A model generated the notes under the pieces. That model had not been told where the DNA came from. It searched no databases and worked only from the letters and a program-made list of their open reading frames with translations. From Shinella lacus (lineage in GTDB: Bacteria; Pseudomonadota; Alphaproteobacteria; Rhizobiales; Rhizobiaceae), in contig NZ_WHSB02000012.1 of NCBI RefSeq assembly GCF_010994755.1, positions 1 to 64,000 of the forward strand: DNA of 64,000 bases, given 5' to 3'. Positions 35,269 to 43,878 of this stretch are shown here, piece by piece. Numbering within the stretch: position 1 is the stretch's first letter; every line of letters begins with the position of its first letter. A program made the position numbers and the translations under genes.

Positions 35269-36915
35269 ATGCCAACTAAAACATACGATTACATCGTGGT
35301 GGGTTCGGGTGCTGCCGGATCAGTCGTCGCCGCCCGCCTCGGCGAGGACCGCAACGTCCGGGTCCTTGTCCTGGAGGCCGGGCCTCATGACAATTCGATC
35401 TACGTGCGCATGCCCGCGGCCATGTCCTATCCGTTAACAGACAAGGCCCGCACCTGGGAATTCGATACCGGGCCGGAAGCCGCGCTGAATGGCCGGATGG
35501 TGCCCCATATCCGCGGGAAGATGCTGGGCGGTTCCGGCTCGCTCAACGGGATGGTCTATGTTCGCGGCAATCCGCGCGATTTCGATCGCTGGGCCGAGGA
35601 TGGTTTGAGCAACTGGTCCTATGCCCACTGCCTGCCCTATTTCAAGAAACTCGAGAACTACGACAAGGGCGCCAACCAGTATCGTGGCGGCGAAGGGCCG
35701 ATCGCGATCACCACGCTCAAGGCGGAACTCGAACCCTTCCAGGCATTTCTCGAGGCCGGACAGCAGGCCGGCCATCCCCTGAATGCGGACTATAATGCCT
35801 TCCGCCAGGAAGGCGTGCATGCCTACCAAGCCAATATCGACAACGGCATCCGGGCAAGCGGGGGACGTGCCTATCTTCGGCCTGCGATCAAGCGCGGGAA
35901 CGTGGAACTGCAACTCGGTGCGCTGGTTCACAAGGTTCTGTTCGATGGCAAGCGGGCCACCGGCGTTCGCTATGAACAGAAGGGGCAGATTGTCGAAGCG
36001 CGCGCGGCGCGGGAGGTCATCCTTGCCGGAGGTGCCTTCAACTCCCCGCAACTGCTTCTTCTGTCCGGCGTCGGCCCCGCCCATGAACTCGCGGAACATG
36101 GCATCACGTCGGTGTCGGACCTGCCGGGCGTTGGCAAGAGTCTCCAGGACCACGTCGCCGTCTCCATCAAGTATCGGGCGTCGCGAAAGGGCGTTTCGCC
36201 GGCCGTGGACATGAACCTGTTCAAGATGGCGATGATCGGCGCGCAATGGATGTTCCTGCGCAGCGGCCTTGGAACGACAAACCTCTGGGAAGTCGGCTCC
36301 TTCTTCAAAAGCAGCGACAGCGTCGATTATGCGAACATCCAGCACGAGTTCCTGCCCATGCTGGGTGAACTCATGCACGGCAAGGTCAATATCGAGGAGG
36401 GCTTCCAATATCAGGTCTGCCTCGGCCGGCCGAACAGCAAGGGTGCGGTCACGCTGCTGAGCGGGGATCCTCGCAAACATCCGTCGATCGTGCTCAATTA
36501 TCTTTCGGACCAAGAAGATCGCCGCAACCTGATCGACGGCGTTCGGCATACGGATGAGATCATTCAGCAGCGTGGCTGGGACAAGATCAGGGGAGAAGCG
36601 ATTTTCCCCGGTCTGCGCAAGTGGAGCGACGAGGATGTCTTCGCCTGGTTGCAGGAAAATATGGGCACCCAGTACCACCCATGCTCAAGCTGCCGCATGG
36701 GCAACGATGACCTGGCCGTCGTCGATGATGAAGGCCGGGTGCATGGTCTTGAAGGCCTTCGCGTAGTGGATGCATCCATCCTGCCGCGGATCACCAACGG
36801 CAACCTGCATTGCCCGACGATGATGGTCGCCGAGAAGATTTCGGACCGGATCAAGGGTATTCCGGCTCTTGCGCCGCAGTTCATCGCCTATGAGGGCCAG
36901 AAGGAAGCCGCCTGA
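35269..36915 (+). CDS. GMC-family FAD oxidoreductase (choline dehydrogenase-like)
   Basis: A 548-residue glucose-methanol-choline flavoprotein. The dinucleotide site is YIVVGSGAAGSVVAARL, GMC signature 1 is GKMLGGSGSLNGMVYVRGN and signature 2 is GGAFNSPQLLLLSGVGP. The catalytic His is in QYHPCSSCRMG and the second His/Asn pair in NGNLHCPTM. I chose the ATG at 35269 (gggacgtgaa upstream). It oxidises an alcohol, perhaps a sugar or polyol. It has its own copy of the operator, so it belongs to the regulon, but it is no step of the known hydroxyproline pathway. Confidence 0.88.
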   Translation: MPTKTYDYIVVGSGAAGSVVAARLGEDRNVRVLVLEAGPHDNSIYVRMPAAMSYPLTDKARTWEFDTGPEAALNGRMVPHIRGKMLGGSGSLNGMVYVRGNPRDFDRWAEDGLSNWSYAHCLPYFKKLENYDKGANQYRGGEGPIAITTLKAELEPFQAFLEAGQQAGHPLNADYNAFRQEGVHAYQANIDNGIRASGGRAYLRPAIKRGNVELQLGALVHKVLFDGKRATGVRYEQKGQIVEARAAREVILAGGAFNSPQLLLLSGVGPAHELAEHGITSVSDLPGVGKSLQDHVAVSIKYRASRKGVSPAVDMNLFKMAMIGAQWMFLRSGLGTTNLWEVGSFFKSSDSVDYANIQHEFLPMLGELMHGKVNIEEGFQYQVCLGRPNSKGAVTLLSGDPRKHPSIVLNYLSDQEDRRNLIDGVRHTDEIIQQRGWDKIRGEAIFPGLRKWSDEDVFAWLQENMGTQYHPCSSCRMGNDDLAVVDDEGRVHGLEGLRVVDASILPRITNGNLHCPTMMVAEKISDRIKGIPALAPQFIAYEGQKEAA

Positions 36916-36932
36916 TCGGTCTCGACAGGAAA

Positions 36933-36957
36933 GTGTCCGCGCAGATGGCGCGGGCAC
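36933..36957. terminator. Hairpin between convergent genes
   Basis: GTGTCCGCGC at 36933-36942 pairs with GCGCGGGCAC at 36948-36957 (one G-T pair) around a 5-base loop. It lies between the ends of the convergent GMC and GntR genes and could serve both directions. No long T-tract. Confidence 0.5.
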
Positions 36958-36973
36958 CCGTCGTGACAATAGA

Positions 36974-37657
36974 TTAGGACGCGACCTTCGTGCCGCGGTG
37001 TTGAAGGCCGCGGATAACGTCATCGCGGGCATCGGCGATATGCTTCTTGAGAAGTTTTTGCGCGGCGCTGCTGTTGCCATCTGCGAAATATTGGGCAAGC
37101 GCGCTGTGTTCCTCCAGGGCCTTCGTCTGTGCCGCCTTGGCGTCGATCTGGAGCCGGAGATACCTGTCAGCGGAATTGTAGAGCGTGGAGAGCACGGACA
37201 GAGACCGTGGCCTGTCGGCGGCGTAGGAAAGCGCGATGTGGAATGCCCAGTTCAATTGGCTGAGGATCGCCGGGCTTTCGCCGGCCAGAAGCGCTTTCTC
37301 GTAGTCGCGATAGGCGCTCTGGACGCGCTCGACGTCGTCGGGCGTCGCCTTTTCCATCGCTTTGGCGAGGATGAACGGTTCGAAGATCAGGCGCGCCTCG
37401 AAAATGTCGACGGCATCTTCCGGCGTAAGCTTAGCCACCACCGCGCCCTTGTGCGTATGGATGACGACGAGGCCTTCCGCCTCCAGCTGAACCAGCGCTT
37501 CGCGCACCGGAATGCGGCTGACGCCGACTTCGTCGGCAATCGCTTCCTGGCGGATCTGATGACCACCCTCGTAGTAGCCGGATATGATCCGGTCACGAAG
37601 CAGGTCCAGGACGGACGAGGTAACGGTGCGGCGCTTGATAGAAGGGGAGGCTTTCAT
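36974..37657 (-). CDS. GntR-family regulator, FCD type (copy 1)
   Basis: A 227-residue regulator. The winged helix-turn-helix (HQIRQEAIADEVGVSRIPVR, then EALVQLEAEGLV) is followed by an FCD effector domain with metal-site residues (FEARLIFEP, HIALSYAAD, EEHSALAQYF). I chose the ATG at 37657; upstream codons run through an operator-like site. It is a close paralogue of the protein at 38945. It is probably a HypR-like regulator of hydroxyproline use, sensing hydroxyproline or an epimer. Confidence 0.88.
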   Translation of the reverse strand: MKASPSIKRRTVTSSVLDLLRDRIISGYYEGGHQIRQEAIADEVGVSRIPVREALVQLEAEGLVVIHTHKGAVVAKLTPEDAVDIFEARLIFEPFILAKAMEKATPDDVERVQSAYRDYEKALLAGESPAILSQLNWAFHIALSYAADRPRSLSVLSTLYNSADRYLRLQIDAKAAQTKALEEHSALAQYFADGNSSAAQKLLKKHIADARDDVIRGLQHRGTKVAS

Positions 37658-37687
37658 CACGGACTCATTTACGATGCTGACCCGTAT

Positions 37688-37699
37688 ATTGAATACAAA
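37688..37699. promoter_or_regulatory. Operator-like half-matching site (site 4)
   Basis: ATTGAATACAAA, a weaker match to ATTGGATNCAAT, about 30 bases before the GntR copy 1 start. It suits autoregulation. Lower confidence because only one half keeps the consensus. Confidence 0.4.
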
Positions 37700-37861
37700 G
37701 CCCTCGTTAAGCAAGCAACCGGCAGACGGAATTTAACGGATAGATCGATTTCAACAGCGGATCCACACGCAAAACATGCGAAATGGCGCACGGGAGCCAC
37801 TTTCCCGATTGCGCCGACAGGCGGGCTTGTCGGCGCAACTGGATTCGATTTTCGCGGGGCC

Positions 37862-38890
37862 TCAGGCGAACCATGTGTCCGACAGGCGGTAGCCTTCCGG
37901 GAACGGATCCTCCGGATCCACCCCGTAGTGGCTGACACCCGTAAGCCATGCCCGACCGGAGACCTGGGGCGTGACGGCCGGGATTGGGCCGGCCGTGCCG
38001 GTTTCGAGGATTTCGCAGTCGAATACCGTGTCGAGGATCGAGAGGTGGCGGAATGTCTCGCCGACCGCCAGGTCTCCGCGGGCATGAAGCAGAGCCATGC
38101 GGGCTGATGTGCCGGTGCCGCACGGGCAGCGGTCGAGCCGACCTGGCGAGACCACCACGGCGTTCTTCGAAGTTTTCACCCCCCCCAAAACCTGCAGTGG
38201 GCCGGCGAATTCGACCTGGTTTATCGTGTGGATCTGCGGATTTTCGGGGTGGATGGACGGCAACTGGCTTGCCGCCGCTGCCTTGATCTTTTCACCCAGG
38301 TCCACAAGCAGGCGGGCTTCGCTGCGATCAAGCGTCAGGTTCAGGTCCTCAGCGTTCACGATGCAATAGATCATGCCGCCGTACGCGACATCCACCCGCA
38401 GCGTGCCGAGATCCGGGACATCGATCGTCGCGTCGCGGTGCATCACGAACGAGGGGATGTTGCGGAAGGTGATGCGCTTGCACTTGCCGTTCCTGCATTC
38501 CGCGGTGACTTCCACGAGGCCCGCAGGCGTGTCGACCCGGACGATCGTCTGTGGCTCGATCATCGAGATCATGCCGGCTTCAAGCGCCACCGTTACCGTG
38601 CAGATCAGATTTGAGCCGGACATGGGGACGAAATAGTCGGATTCCATCACGATCATGCCGAGATCCGCATCGTCGCGGCATGGGGGCGTGATCAGGTTGA
38701 CTGCGGCATTGACGCTGCCGCGCGGATCGAAGAGCAGCATGTTTCGAAGCCAGGCGCCATCGCGCTCGAGGTTCTGCATCCGCTCGAACATGGTCTTGCC
38801 CTTGGGTGGCAAGACGCCGCCGGTGATCACGCGGCCAACTTCGCCTTCCGCATGGGCGCCTACGACGGTAATAACGCGATCAAGTTGCAT
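37862..38890 (-). CDS. Proline racemase family protein with Ser/Cys active site
   Basis: A 342-residue proline racemase superfamily member. The first catalytic position is serine (S91, in VPMSGSNLICTV) instead of cysteine; the second is cysteine (C257, in CPCGTGTSA). Ser/Cys members have been linked to 3-hydroxyproline epimerisation, whereas Cys/Thr members dehydrate trans-3-hydroxyproline and Cys/Cys members are 4-hydroxyproline epimerases. It lies between two GntR genes in the transporter operon. It gives the locus a second proline-derivative activity whose exact substrate I cannot fix. Confidence 0.82.
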   Translation of the reverse strand: MQLDRVITVVGAHAEGEVGRVITGGVLPPKGKTMFERMQNLERDGAWLRNMLLFDPRGSVNAAVNLITPPCRDDADLGMIVMESDYFVPMSGSNLICTVTVALEAGMISMIEPQTIVRVDTPAGLVEVTAECRNGKCKRITFRNIPSFVMHRDATIDVPDLGTLRVDVAYGGMIYCIVNAEDLNLTLDRSEARLLVDLGEKIKAAAASQLPSIHPENPQIHTINQVEFAGPLQVLGGVKTSKNAVVVSPGRLDRCPCGTGTSARMALLHARGDLAVGETFRHLSILDTVFDCEILETGTAGPIPAVTPQVSGRAWLTGVSHYGVDPEDPFPEGYRLSDTWFA

Positions 38891-38944
38891 GTCTTTCCTC
38901 TATTTCAAATGAATGCCGCTGGCGTCCTGAGGTGTCGGCGTGGA

Positions 38945-39625
38945 TCACGGCGCCTTTTTCAGCATATTCAGGCTTTTCGTAACATCGTCTCGTGCGCCGG
39001 AAATATGCCGGGCCAGCAGGCGTTGCGCCAGCGCCGCGTCCTGCTGCACGAACGCGGCCGCGATTGCCCGGTGATCTTCAAGCGCGTTTCGCCGGGCCTC
39101 GGCATTGTCGATCTGCAAGCGCAGATATCGGTCTGCCGACTTGTAGAGAGATGAGAGGACGGCGAGTGACCGCCATCGTCCCGACGCGCTGGAAAGCGCC
39201 TTGTGAAACGCCCAGTTCAATTGGCTGAGTTGGGCTGGAGACGCGTCGTTGGCGACCCCGCGCTCGTATTCGTGCAGCGCTTTTCGCACCCGTTCGATGT
39301 CTTCCGCCGTCGCCTTCGTCACAGCCTGACGAAGAATGCTGGGCTCGAGGACGAGGCGCGCCTCGAAGATGTCGATGGCGTCTTCGACGGTCAGTTGGGC
39401 GACGACGGCGCCCTTGTGCGTGTGGATCTGCACGAAGCCTTCCGCCTCCAGCTGAACCAGAGCCTCACGGATGGGAATTCGCGACACGCCGAATTCCTCG
39501 GCAATGGCCTCCTGGCGGATCTGCTGGCCGCCGGGATAGACCCCTTCGACAATGCGGTCCCTGATCAGTTCAAGGACCGTCGCGGTAACCGTGTGGCGTT
39601 TTATGATGGAGGAGTTGGGAGTCAT
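38945..39625 (-). CDS. GntR-family regulator, FCD type (copy 2)
   Basis: A 226-residue regulator, parallel to the protein at 36974 in every segment (QQIRQEAIAEEFGVSRIPIR, FEARLVLEPSIL, NWAFHKALSSASGRW). I chose the ATG at 39625; a TTG at 39640 would be the first in-frame start. It lies 11 bases after the transporter ATPase stop, so it belongs to the transporter operon. Two near-identical regulators may bind the same palindromes with different effectors. Confidence 0.88.
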   Translation of the reverse strand: MTPNSSIIKRHTVTATVLELIRDRIVEGVYPGGQQIRQEAIAEEFGVSRIPIREALVQLEAEGFVQIHTHKGAVVAQLTVEDAIDIFEARLVLEPSILRQAVTKATAEDIERVRKALHEYERGVANDASPAQLSQLNWAFHKALSSASGRWRSLAVLSSLYKSADRYLRLQIDNAEARRNALEDHRAIAAAFVQQDAALAQRLLARHISGARDDVTKSLNMLKKAP

Positions 39626-39636
39626 GTCTTCAATGC

Positions 39637-40722
39637 TCAATGGCTGGGGGATGCTGGCAGCACGACAGACCCGTCGTGGGGCCAGCAGACATGCACGCGG
39701 TCACCCACATTCGGTCGGTTCAGACCCGGCGTGTTCTGTACCTGGGCACGAAGCGCTTCTCCTCCGTCGCTGACGAGATGGTAGAAGGACCGGCTGCCGG
39801 TGAAGAGCACGTCGGTCACGGTCGCTGGGATGGCGTTATCCCGCGCGGGGTTTTCGGCGAACAGCGAAATCGCTTCCGGGCGCACCGACATGATGGCAGC
39901 GCTTTTCGAGGCGATCTGGTTCGTGGGCTGGTAGTGGAAGCTACCCTCCGCAGACCTGAACGCGCTTTTGCCGGACGCGTCTTCGACGATGGTTCCATGC
40001 AGGATATTGGTCTCACCAAGGAACTTGGCGGAGAAAAGACAATTGGGCCGGTTATACATATCCTGTGGCGTATCGACCTGAACGATCTGCCCGCGGTCGA
40101 TCAGCACGACGCGATCCGAAAGGATCATAGCCTCGTCCTGGTCGTGCGTCACATAGATAAAGGTCGCCCCGGTCTCCGCATGGATGCGCTTCATCTCCGT
40201 CAGCATATGTTGCCGGATCTTCAGGTCGAGTGCGGCGAGCGGCTCGTCGAGAAGGAGAACCTTCGGCCCGTTGACGAGCGCACGGGCAAGTGCAACGCGC
40301 TGGCACTGGCCGCCGCTCAGCTCGGTGATAAAACGCTGCTGGAGGTGATCCATCTGCACGATGCGCAGCATATTGCGGACCCGTTCCCGCACCTCGTCCT
40401 TGCCGATGCCCTTCACCTTGAGGCCGTAGGCAACGTTCTCGAAGACATCCAGATGGGGGAAGAGGGCGTAGCGCTGGAAGACCATGTTGACCGGGCGCTT
40501 TTCCGGCGGAAGATTTGAGACGTCCTTTCCGTCAATCTTGAGCGATCCGCTTGTCAGGCTCTCAAAGCCGGCGAAGATGCGCATCAGCGTCGTCTTCCCA
40601 CAGCCGCTCGGGCCGAGCAGCGTGACGATCTCGCCCTGGGCGATGGAAAGATTGATGTCCTGAAGCGCCTTGAAGCTGCCGAAGGCCTTGTTGCCATCCG
40701 TGATTTCGATGATTGGGGACAT
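39637..40722 (-). CDS. ABC transporter ATP-binding protein (PotA-like)
   Basis: A 361-residue ATPase of the spermidine/putrescine class. Walker A is LGPSGCGKTT, signature LSGGQCQRVALAR, Walker B VLLLDEPLAALD and switch His in VTHDQDEA. Residues from about 275 form a TOBE domain. It is the fourth gene of the operon that begins at 43614. In S. meliloti a different ABC type imports hydroxyproline; here position and operators suggest a hydroxyproline-family solute or conjugate. Confidence 0.9.
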   Translation of the reverse strand: MSPIIEITDGNKAFGSFKALQDINLSIAQGEIVTLLGPSGCGKTTLMRIFAGFESLTSGSLKIDGKDVSNLPPEKRPVNMVFQRYALFPHLDVFENVAYGLKVKGIGKDEVRERVRNMLRIVQMDHLQQRFITELSGGQCQRVALARALVNGPKVLLLDEPLAALDLKIRQHMLTEMKRIHAETGATFIYVTHDQDEAMILSDRVVLIDRGQIVQVDTPQDMYNRPNCLFSAKFLGETNILHGTIVEDASGKSAFRSAEGSFHYQPTNQIASKSAAIMSVRPEAISLFAENPARDNAIPATVTDVLFTGSRSFYHLVSDGGEALRAQVQNTPGLNRPNVGDRVHVCWPHDGSVVLPASPSH

Positions 40723-40734
40723 GGGCGTTTTCCT

Positions 40735-41523
40735 TCAAGCGACGTCGCGGCTGGAGAGATTTGTCGCGCGTTTCATCGCGGCAATGGCAAGGGCGATGGA
40801 AATGATGGCGATGGTAAAGACCATTGCGAGCGTCGAAATCGCGTTGATGAGCGGCGTGACCGTGCGGCGCATCATCGACCAGATATACATCGGCAGCGTC
40901 GTCTCGGTGCCCGATACGAAGGCCGTGACGACGAATTCGTCGAACGAAAGCGCGAAACTGAGCACGGCACAGGAAATGAGCGTCGGCGCGATGAGGGGGA
41001 GGGTGACCCGGCGGAACGTGAGGACCTGGGAGGCCCCGAGGTCGCGCGATGCTTCCTCTAGGTTCGGATCGAACAAGGCGAGCCTGGCGCGCATGGCAAT
41101 CATCAGCATCGGAAGCGCCAGGACCACATGGGAGAGCACGATGGTGATCATCGAGAGCTGCACCCCGACCTGGGAAGCGAGCACCAGCAGCGACACGCCG
41201 AGGAACAGGCCGGGAAGGGCAATCGGGGTGATGCACAGGATTTCAAGCACAGTGCGGCCCTTGCGCCCCAGCCGCAGCCAGGCGAGCGACGCGGCGGCGC
41301 CGAGAAGGAAGGTGATGATCGCCGTCAGTGTCGCGATCCAGAAGCTCTTCCACAAGGCCGAACCGAGCTGCGGATCCGAGAAGATCTGGGCATACCACCG
41401 CATGCTGTAGCCGGTGATGGGAAAGGTGAAGGAGGGGCTCGCGTTGAAACTGAACAGAACAATCAGCGCCAGCGGGATGAGCAGGAACGCCAGGATCAGG
41501 TAAACGGTGATGCGGAGGATCAT
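40735..41523 (-). CDS. ABC transporter permease (PotC-like)
   Basis: A 262-residue inner-membrane protein with six helices and the EAA loop EEASRDLGASQVLTFRRVTLPL that contacts the ATPase. It starts one base from the upstream permease stop. It forms a heterodimer with the protein at 41524. Confidence 0.9.
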   Translation of the reverse strand: MILRITVYLILAFLLIPLALIVLFSFNASPSFTFPITGYSMRWYAQIFSDPQLGSALWKSFWIATLTAIITFLLGAAASLAWLRLGRKGRTVLEILCITPIALPGLFLGVSLLVLASQVGVQLSMITIVLSHVVLALPMLMIAMRARLALFDPNLEEASRDLGASQVLTFRRVTLPLIAPTLISCAVLSFALSFDEFVVTAFVSGTETTLPMYIWSMMRRTVTPLINAISTLAMVFTIAIISIALAIAAMKRATNLSSRDVA

Positions 41524-42405
41524 CTACTTGTCCTGCGTTAAGATCGTCGTGCTCTTGCGGGAGCGGGTGAGGCCTGAAGCACGGGCAAGTGCCGTGATGA
41601 TCAGGTAGATCAGGATCGACAGGGCAAACATGATGAAGGCCTGTGCCGCGCCGAGCGGCCAGTTGCCGGTCTTGCGAAACTGGTCGGCGATGAGGAGGCC
41701 GGTGGTCTGGCCCGAGGAACCACCCACCATCTGCGGTGTTACATAGTCGCTTGCGGCAAGAATGAAGGTCAGCATGAAGGCACCGATCAGGCCTTGCGCG
41801 GCATTGGGTGCTACGACCCTCATGAAGGCGCCGATCGGGCTTGTCCCGAGGTCGCGTGACGCCTCGATCAGCTCCTTCTTGATTTCGCTCATTGCGGAAA
41901 TGACCATCAGGACCGCGAAAGGGAGATAGATATGCACGAGGGTCACGCCCACGGCGAAGGGGCTGAAGAGAAAGGCCTCGATGGGCGTTGAAATGATGCC
42001 CAGTTGCAGCAGCGCCGCGTTCAGAAGGCCGTTCGTGCCGAGCAGCGTGCGCCACGCATATATCCGCACCAGATAGCTGGAGAACCAGGTGATGAGGATA
42101 AGGTAGAAGATCAGCTTGGAGCGGGTGACGTAGGTCAGGTAGTAGGCGATCGGCAGCGACAGAAGCACCGAGACCGTTGCGGTGACGAGGCCGATGAGCA
42201 GCGCGTTGAGCGTGACCTTGAGAAACAGCAGGGACTGTATCGAAGAGAGATAATTCGTCAGGACGAAGTCCGGCACGATACGGAACGAGCTTGCCGTCCA
42301 GAAACTATAGGAAAACAGCAGCAGGCTCGGGGCGACGAAGAAAATCACCATATAGGTGACTGCCGGAGCCGCCAGGAACCCGCCCGTTTTTTGTGAACTG
42401 ACCAC
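41524..42405 (-). CDS. ABC transporter permease (PotB-like)
   Basis: A 293-residue permease with six predicted helices and an EAA loop (LIEASRDLGTSPIGAFMRVV). It follows the binding-protein gene after 69 bases that contain a strong hairpin. Confidence 0.9.
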   Translation of the reverse strand: MVSSQKTGGFLAAPAVTYMVIFFVAPSLLLFSYSFWTASSFRIVPDFVLTNYLSSIQSLLFLKVTLNALLIGLVTATVSVLLSLPIAYYLTYVTRSKLIFYLILITWFSSYLVRIYAWRTLLGTNGLLNAALLQLGIISTPIEAFLFSPFAVGVTLVHIYLPFAVLMVISAMSEIKKELIEASRDLGTSPIGAFMRVVAPNAAQGLIGAFMLTFILAASDYVTPQMVGGSSGQTTGLLIADQFRKTGNWPLGAAQAFIMFALSILIYLIITALARASGLTRSRKSTTILTQDK

Positions 42406-42428
42406 CGAAATTTACTCCTGATACCGTT

Positions 42429-42466
42429 GCATTCCGGGCCACTTCGCAAGACGCAGCCCGGAATGC
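42429..42466 (-). terminator. Intercistronic hairpin after binding-protein gene
   Basis: GCATTCCGGGC at 42429-42439 pairs perfectly with its complement at 42456-42466 over a 16-base loop, between the binding-protein stop and the permease start. It likely raises the ratio of binding protein to membrane parts. Confidence 0.6.
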
Positions 42467-42474
42467 CGGTGCGC

Positions 42475-43614
42475 TTACATGCCGGCCTTGAACTGCTGCC
42501 AGGCCTGGATCCAGTCGTCGTAGCTTGCCACCTCGCTCTCCGCCTCGACGGGCGGAATGCCGGGAAGTCCTGCGGAAAAGATCTGGTCGATCTTCGAATA
42601 GTCGATGCGCTGGCGGGCGGCTTCGTCCAGAAGCTCGACCGCCTTCTTCGAGACCGGGGCCTGGTGGATGCTCATGCAGACATTTGCCTGCACCTGCGGG
42701 TCAAGCGACTGGTTGATGAAGGCATGCGCGGTTTCCACATTGTCCGCCGAGACCGGGATGAACCATGCATCGACCCACAGGACCGGGCCTTCTTCGGGAA
42801 CAGCCATTTTCAGCGGTACGCCCTGCGCGGTGACCTGCTGGATGATCTGCGGGTCTGCCACGACCACGGCGAGCACCTCCTTGGATGCGATGAAGTTCGC
42901 GACATCGCCCTGGTTGATGGCAATCAGGCGGGCTTGGTCGCGGAAGGCGACGAAACTGTCGAACGCGGTCTTCAGCTCATCCTTCGTAAGCGCGGGGTAT
43001 TTCTCGCCGAAACCGGCCAGCCGGGCAATCAGCGGCCAGTTGCCCGTGGCGTCGTCCATGATGGCGATCTTGCCCTTGAGCTCCGGCTTCAGCAGGTCCT
43101 TGTAGGATTTTGGCTCCTCCATCTCGGCGGAGTTGTAGAGGAGCGTGTTGAAGCCCCAGATGTAGGGGGAGCCATAGAGCGTCCCGTCCTTGAACCATGT
43201 CGGCTTGTCGAAGAAGACGCTGAACAGGTTGTCGGCGTTGTAGTTTGGGATTTTCGAAACATCGAGCGGCGAGACGATCTTGATCTGATCGATGTAGAGC
43301 TCGCTATAGGCCTGGTTGTATTCGGCAAGGTCGAGCGGTGGCGGATTGCCGACGATGAACTTGGTATGCACGTCATCCTGCGACGCGATCGACGTGGTTT
43401 CGACGGTGACACCGTTTTCCTCGCGCCACGTCTTGAGCTCGTTCGTCAAGTCATAGCCTTCCCACGCCATGACCTGAAGAGTGCCGCCCGTTGCGGCGGA
43501 GGCCGGCGTGAAAAAGAGCCTTCCAAAGCTGACCGTCAGGCCGGCGGCTGCGCCGCCGATCAGAAGCGCCCGGCGGGCTTCGCTGAAGTTTGGAGTTGCG
43601 TATTTCGGTCCCAT
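42475..43614 (-). CDS. ABC transporter periplasmic binding protein (PotD-like)
   Basis: A 379-residue receptor of the SBP_bac_8/PotD class. I chose the ATG at 43614, which has aagggga 8 bases upstream; a TTG at 43644 also opens the frame. The N-terminus has a twin-arginine-like leader (ARRALLIGGAAAGLTVSFG, cleavage near PASA). The mature protein starts LQVMAWEGYD and has YLYGSPYIWG-like pocket segments (TLYGSPYIWGFNTLLYN). It is the first gene of a long minus-strand operon running to the GntR gene at 36974. Confidence 0.9.
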   Translation of the reverse strand: MGPKYATPNFSEARRALLIGGAAAGLTVSFGRLFFTPASAATGGTLQVMAWEGYDLTNELKTWREENGVTVETTSIASQDDVHTKFIVGNPPPLDLAEYNQAYSELYIDQIKIVSPLDVSKIPNYNADNLFSVFFDKPTWFKDGTLYGSPYIWGFNTLLYNSAEMEEPKSYKDLLKPELKGKIAIMDDATGNWPLIARLAGFGEKYPALTKDELKTAFDSFVAFRDQARLIAINQGDVANFIASKEVLAVVVADPQIIQQVTAQGVPLKMAVPEEGPVLWVDAWFIPVSADNVETAHAFINQSLDPQVQANVCMSIHQAPVSKKAVELLDEAARQRIDYSKIDQIFSAGLPGIPPVEAESEVASYDDWIQAWQQFKAGM

Positions 43615-43647
43615 GATCGTATTCCCCTTATTTATAGGAGACAATAT

Positions 43648-43659
43648 ATTGGATACATT
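43648..43659. promoter_or_regulatory. Operator-like site (site 5)
   Basis: ATTGGATACATT, 33 bases before the PotD-like start: nine to ten of twelve positions as in sites 1-3. Overlaps the expected promoter of the transporter operon. Confidence 0.55.
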
Positions 43660-43787
43660 ATGAATGGTGTCAACGGTTTTTTAACGAGACCCTTGCCCCG
43701 AAATCTGGCCAGGAACCGATGCGCACGGCGATGTAGCGGCTTGGCGCCGGACGGGTTCCGGCTCCTCCGAGTATGCGAAAAGTGAAG

Positions 43788-43799
43788 ATTGGATATAAT
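43788..43799. promoter_or_regulatory. Operator-like site (site 6)
   Basis: ATTGGATATAAT, 140 bases upstream of site 5 in the same 264-base gap. A second site could allow looping or could mark an upstream promoter. Confidence 0.5.
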
Positions 43800-43878
43800 A
43801 TAACAATAAGGCAATTCGAAATGCAATAGCTCAGCCCCGGCGGCATTGTTGATCCCGCCGGGGCCGGTTGGTGGGTTT

